From Erysipelothrix sp. (GTDB lineage Bacteria > Bacillota_I > Bacilli_A > Erysipelotrichales > Erysipelotrichaceae): a DNA stretch of 5,822 bases. A program made the position numbers and the translations under genes. Every line of letters starts with the position of its first letter. Positions within the stretch are counted from its first letter, which is position 1. The DNA lies in NCBI GenBank assembly GCA_030152625.1, contig JASLJD010000005.1:1-5822 (forward strand), in the 5' to 3' direction. Below, in pieces: positions 4,263 to 5,822 of this stretch. The notes beneath the pieces are model-generated. The model made no database searches. It had not been told where the DNA came from and was given only the letters and a program-made list of their open reading frames with translations.

Positions 4263-5822
4263 ATGGATCAAAATAGAAAAAAAGGTTTGCAAATTTTGCT
4301 TGTTTTTCTTCTATTGATCATGGCCGTCCCTAGCTATCTTTTTGTAAAACAGCAATTCGATAAGAAAAATTCCGCTGTGCTTGTTGATGAAGGTAAAAAA
4401 CCAACAACAGAAAAAGAAGCGCATTTTGCCATCAGTACCGGCTCAGAATATGCCAGTATGGTTGGGAAGGAAATTTTAGAATCGGGTGGTAATGCGGTGG
4501 ACGCAGCGATTGCGACCAGTTTTGCCTTGGGTGCCAGCATGCCGCAAAATGGAAGTTTGGGTGGTGGGGGCGTGATGCTTGTCTACAATCCAAAAACGGA
4601 TGAAGCTTATTATTATGATTACTACAATGCCGAAGGTTATGAGGAAAGCAATCATAATATCGGTGTTCCCGGCTTTTTAAAAGGCATGGAAGCCATTCAT
4701 GCTGATTATGCGAGCATGGACTTGGATGCTTTGATAGATCCAGCGATTAAACTGGCTGAAGAAGGGATTCTTGTTGATGGGGATATGGCTGAGATCTTAC
4801 AACGCCGTGTTCAAGTCATTGAGTTTAACCCCAATTTACAAGAAAACGGCTCGCCTTTAAAAGAAGGGGACGTTTTAGTTCAGAAAGATTTGGCTGAAAC
4901 TTATCGCGAAGTGAGAGATCATGGTTTTGATCTTCTCTATGATGGGAAACATCCCATCTCACAAAACTATATGAAAATCAGTGGGCTCAGTGAGAAATCA
5001 CTCTCTTCCTATGAGGTGCATAAATACCCAGCGATTAAAGTCGAAGAAGATGGTTATACCTTCTATGCTGCGGGTTCTCCATTTTCGGGTCGTTTGACGC
5101 TTTCTTTAATGCGAGCTTATCAATTGAAAGATCTTTCGATCTTAGAGAGTGAAGATGAGACACTTTATCAAGGCTATCGTGATATCTATAATTCGATTTT
5201 TCTTAAGGGCAATGCACGCTTAGGAGATACCGATGTAAGCCGTAAGCGTGATCATCGTGAGGTTCAGTGGGATACGATTGCGGAATACTTGGATGTTCCG
5301 GTTGATCCGAAAGAATATCCAATCGATGTGGAGGAATCACAAAACACAACCAGCTTCTCAATCATCGATCAAGATGGTATGGTGGTTGTCGCCAGTCATA
5401 CGCTTTCAAATTACTGGGGATCTCATCGCTATGCAGATGGTTTCTTCTATAATAACAGTCTGAAGAACTTTGGTCGTTATAAGCAAAATCGAGGCGGTCC
5501 AATGCATCGTCCGAAATCCTTTATGTCACCGCTTGTGGTCTTTGATGAAAGCAAAGAAAATATGATTGCCTTGGGTTCAGCGGGTGGAAACACCATCCCT
5601 CAGGTCTTATCGAGTTTTCTTGCGATGAACCTTTATGAGGGTGAGGATTGGGAAAAAATTGTGAATACCCAACGCTATACAATTGGCTATGATATTTTCA
5701 GTATTGAAAAAGGTTTAAGGAAACATGAACTTTTCACAAAACCACCGGCTAATGAAAAATATTTCTATGCCGAATTGCCAGCCGATAAGTTGGGTTATAT
5801 TTCCTTGGCAACCATTGAAAAT
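4263..5822 (+). CDS. capD: CapD-like gamma-glutamyltranspeptidase, 3' end beyond window
   Basis: This gene is open to the window end (520 codons seen). By homology it is an autoprocessed extracellular enzyme that cleaves PGA and transfers it to peptidoglycan (CapD) or water. Residues 1-8 are basic and 9-28 hydrophobic with no lipobox cysteine, so it has a signal anchor or signal peptide. The large-subunit start is I-S-T-G-S-E-Y-A, then GKEILESGGNAVDAAIATS and L-G-G-G-G (99-103), as in the family. The presumed autocleavage site and nucleophile is N361/T362-T-S-F-S-I-I-D, close to CapD Thr352. T380 in H-T-L-S-N corresponds to E. coli GGT Thr409. G-S-A-G-G-N (438-443) matches the oxyanion loop region. 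Departures from classical GGT: the DFRE segment reads D119-Y-Y-N, so the substrate-binding Arg is absent there, and the His after the Thr pair is Ser. The start is set by GGAGG (4250-4254), 8 nt upstream, and by direct abutment to the pgsA stop. Bacillus anthracis CapD has about 528 residues, so little is probably missing. Family membership is sure; anchoring versus hydrolysis is not. Confidence 0.88.
   Translation, partial: MDQNRKKGLQILLVFLLLIMAVPSYLFVKQQFDKKNSAVLVDEGKKPTTEKEAHFAISTGSEYASMVGKEILESGGNAVDAAIATSFALGASMPQNGSLGGGGVMLVYNPKTDEAYYYDYYNAEGYEESNHNIGVPGFLKGMEAIHADYASMDLDALIDPAIKLAEEGILVDGDMAEILQRRVQVIEFNPNLQENGSPLKEGDVLVQKDLAETYREVRDHGFDLLYDGKHPISQNYMKISGLSEKSLSSYEVHKYPAIKVEEDGYTFYAAGSPFSGRLTLSLMRAYQLKDLSILESEDETLYQGYRDIYNSIFLKGNARLGDTDVSRKRDHREVQWDTIAEYLDVPVDPKEYPIDVEESQNTTSFSIIDQDGMVVVASHTLSNYWGSHRYADGFFYNNSLKNFGRYKQNRGGPMHRPKSFMSPLVVFDESKENMIALGSAGGNTIPQVLSSFLAMNLYEGEDWEKIVNTQRYTIGYDIFSIEKGLRKHELFTKPPANEKYFYAELPADKLGYISLATIEN

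Noticed and set aside
5248..5463. Plus-strand 71-codon frame inside the capD-like gene
   Set aside because: It overlaps the catalytic-threonine region of the real reading frame and has no family likeness; it is a shadow frame.
4263..5822. Ordinary glutathione-degrading gamma-glutamyltransferase
   Set aside because: Direct abutment to pgsA, similarity of the ISTGSEYA and TLSN segments to CapD, and lack of the DFRE Arg favour a PGA-acting enzyme.
1..5822. CRISPR array, tRNA/rRNA, insertion sequence or att site
   Set aside because: I saw no regularly spaced repeats, cloverleaf-like sequence, transposase motifs or terminal inverted repeats in the window.

Overview
This 5.8 kb window comes from a low-GC, Gram-positive-type genome. 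Strong AGGAGG ribosome-binding sites, a TGnTATAAT promoter, A/T-rich spacers and the families present all point to Bacillota, probably Bacilli. I cannot name the genus from sequence alone. All supported genes lie on the + strand.

Layout. (1) Positions 14-1150 encode a membrane-anchored protein with a divergent DNA/RNA non-specific endonuclease (EndA-like) domain. Its 5' end is uncertain: it is open to the window edge, lacks a ribosome-binding site, and its first ~45 codons look as if they are read in the wrong frame. (2) Positions 1151-1476 hold no gene. This stretch contains an intrinsic terminator for the nuclease gene (1196-1223), several A/T-rich hairpins, then an extended -10 promoter (1423-1428) embedded in dyad symmetry, and a short leader. 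(3) Positions 1477-4262 hold a compact poly-gamma-glutamate (PGA) synthase operon in canonical order: pgsB/capB (ligase), pgsC/capC (membrane subunit) and pgsA/capA (membrane-anchored metallophosphatase-like subunit). (4) From 4263 to the window end runs a gamma-glutamyltranspeptidase-family gene of the CapD type. It starts on the base after the pgsA stop and is cut by the window edge after 520 codons.

How the genes work together. By homology, PgsB activates and polymerises glutamate at the membrane with PgsC, PgsA is needed for assembly and export, and CapD-like enzymes outside the cell cleave and transfer the polymer, anchoring it to peptidoglycan or trimming it. Adjacent or overlapping genes (8-bp overlap B/C, 16-bp gap C/A, zero gap A/D) with good ribosome-binding sites imply one transcript from the promoter near 1425. 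The cap-type B-C-A-D arrangement suggests an attached capsule more than freely released polymer, but this is an inference.

The system itself is known. The points most worth checking are the pgsB translation start, whose Shine-Dalgarno sequence is 20 nt from the ATG with a potential hairpin in between, the dyad over the -10 box, the divergent active-site signature of the CapD-like enzyme, and the suspected frame disturbance at the start of the nuclease gene.
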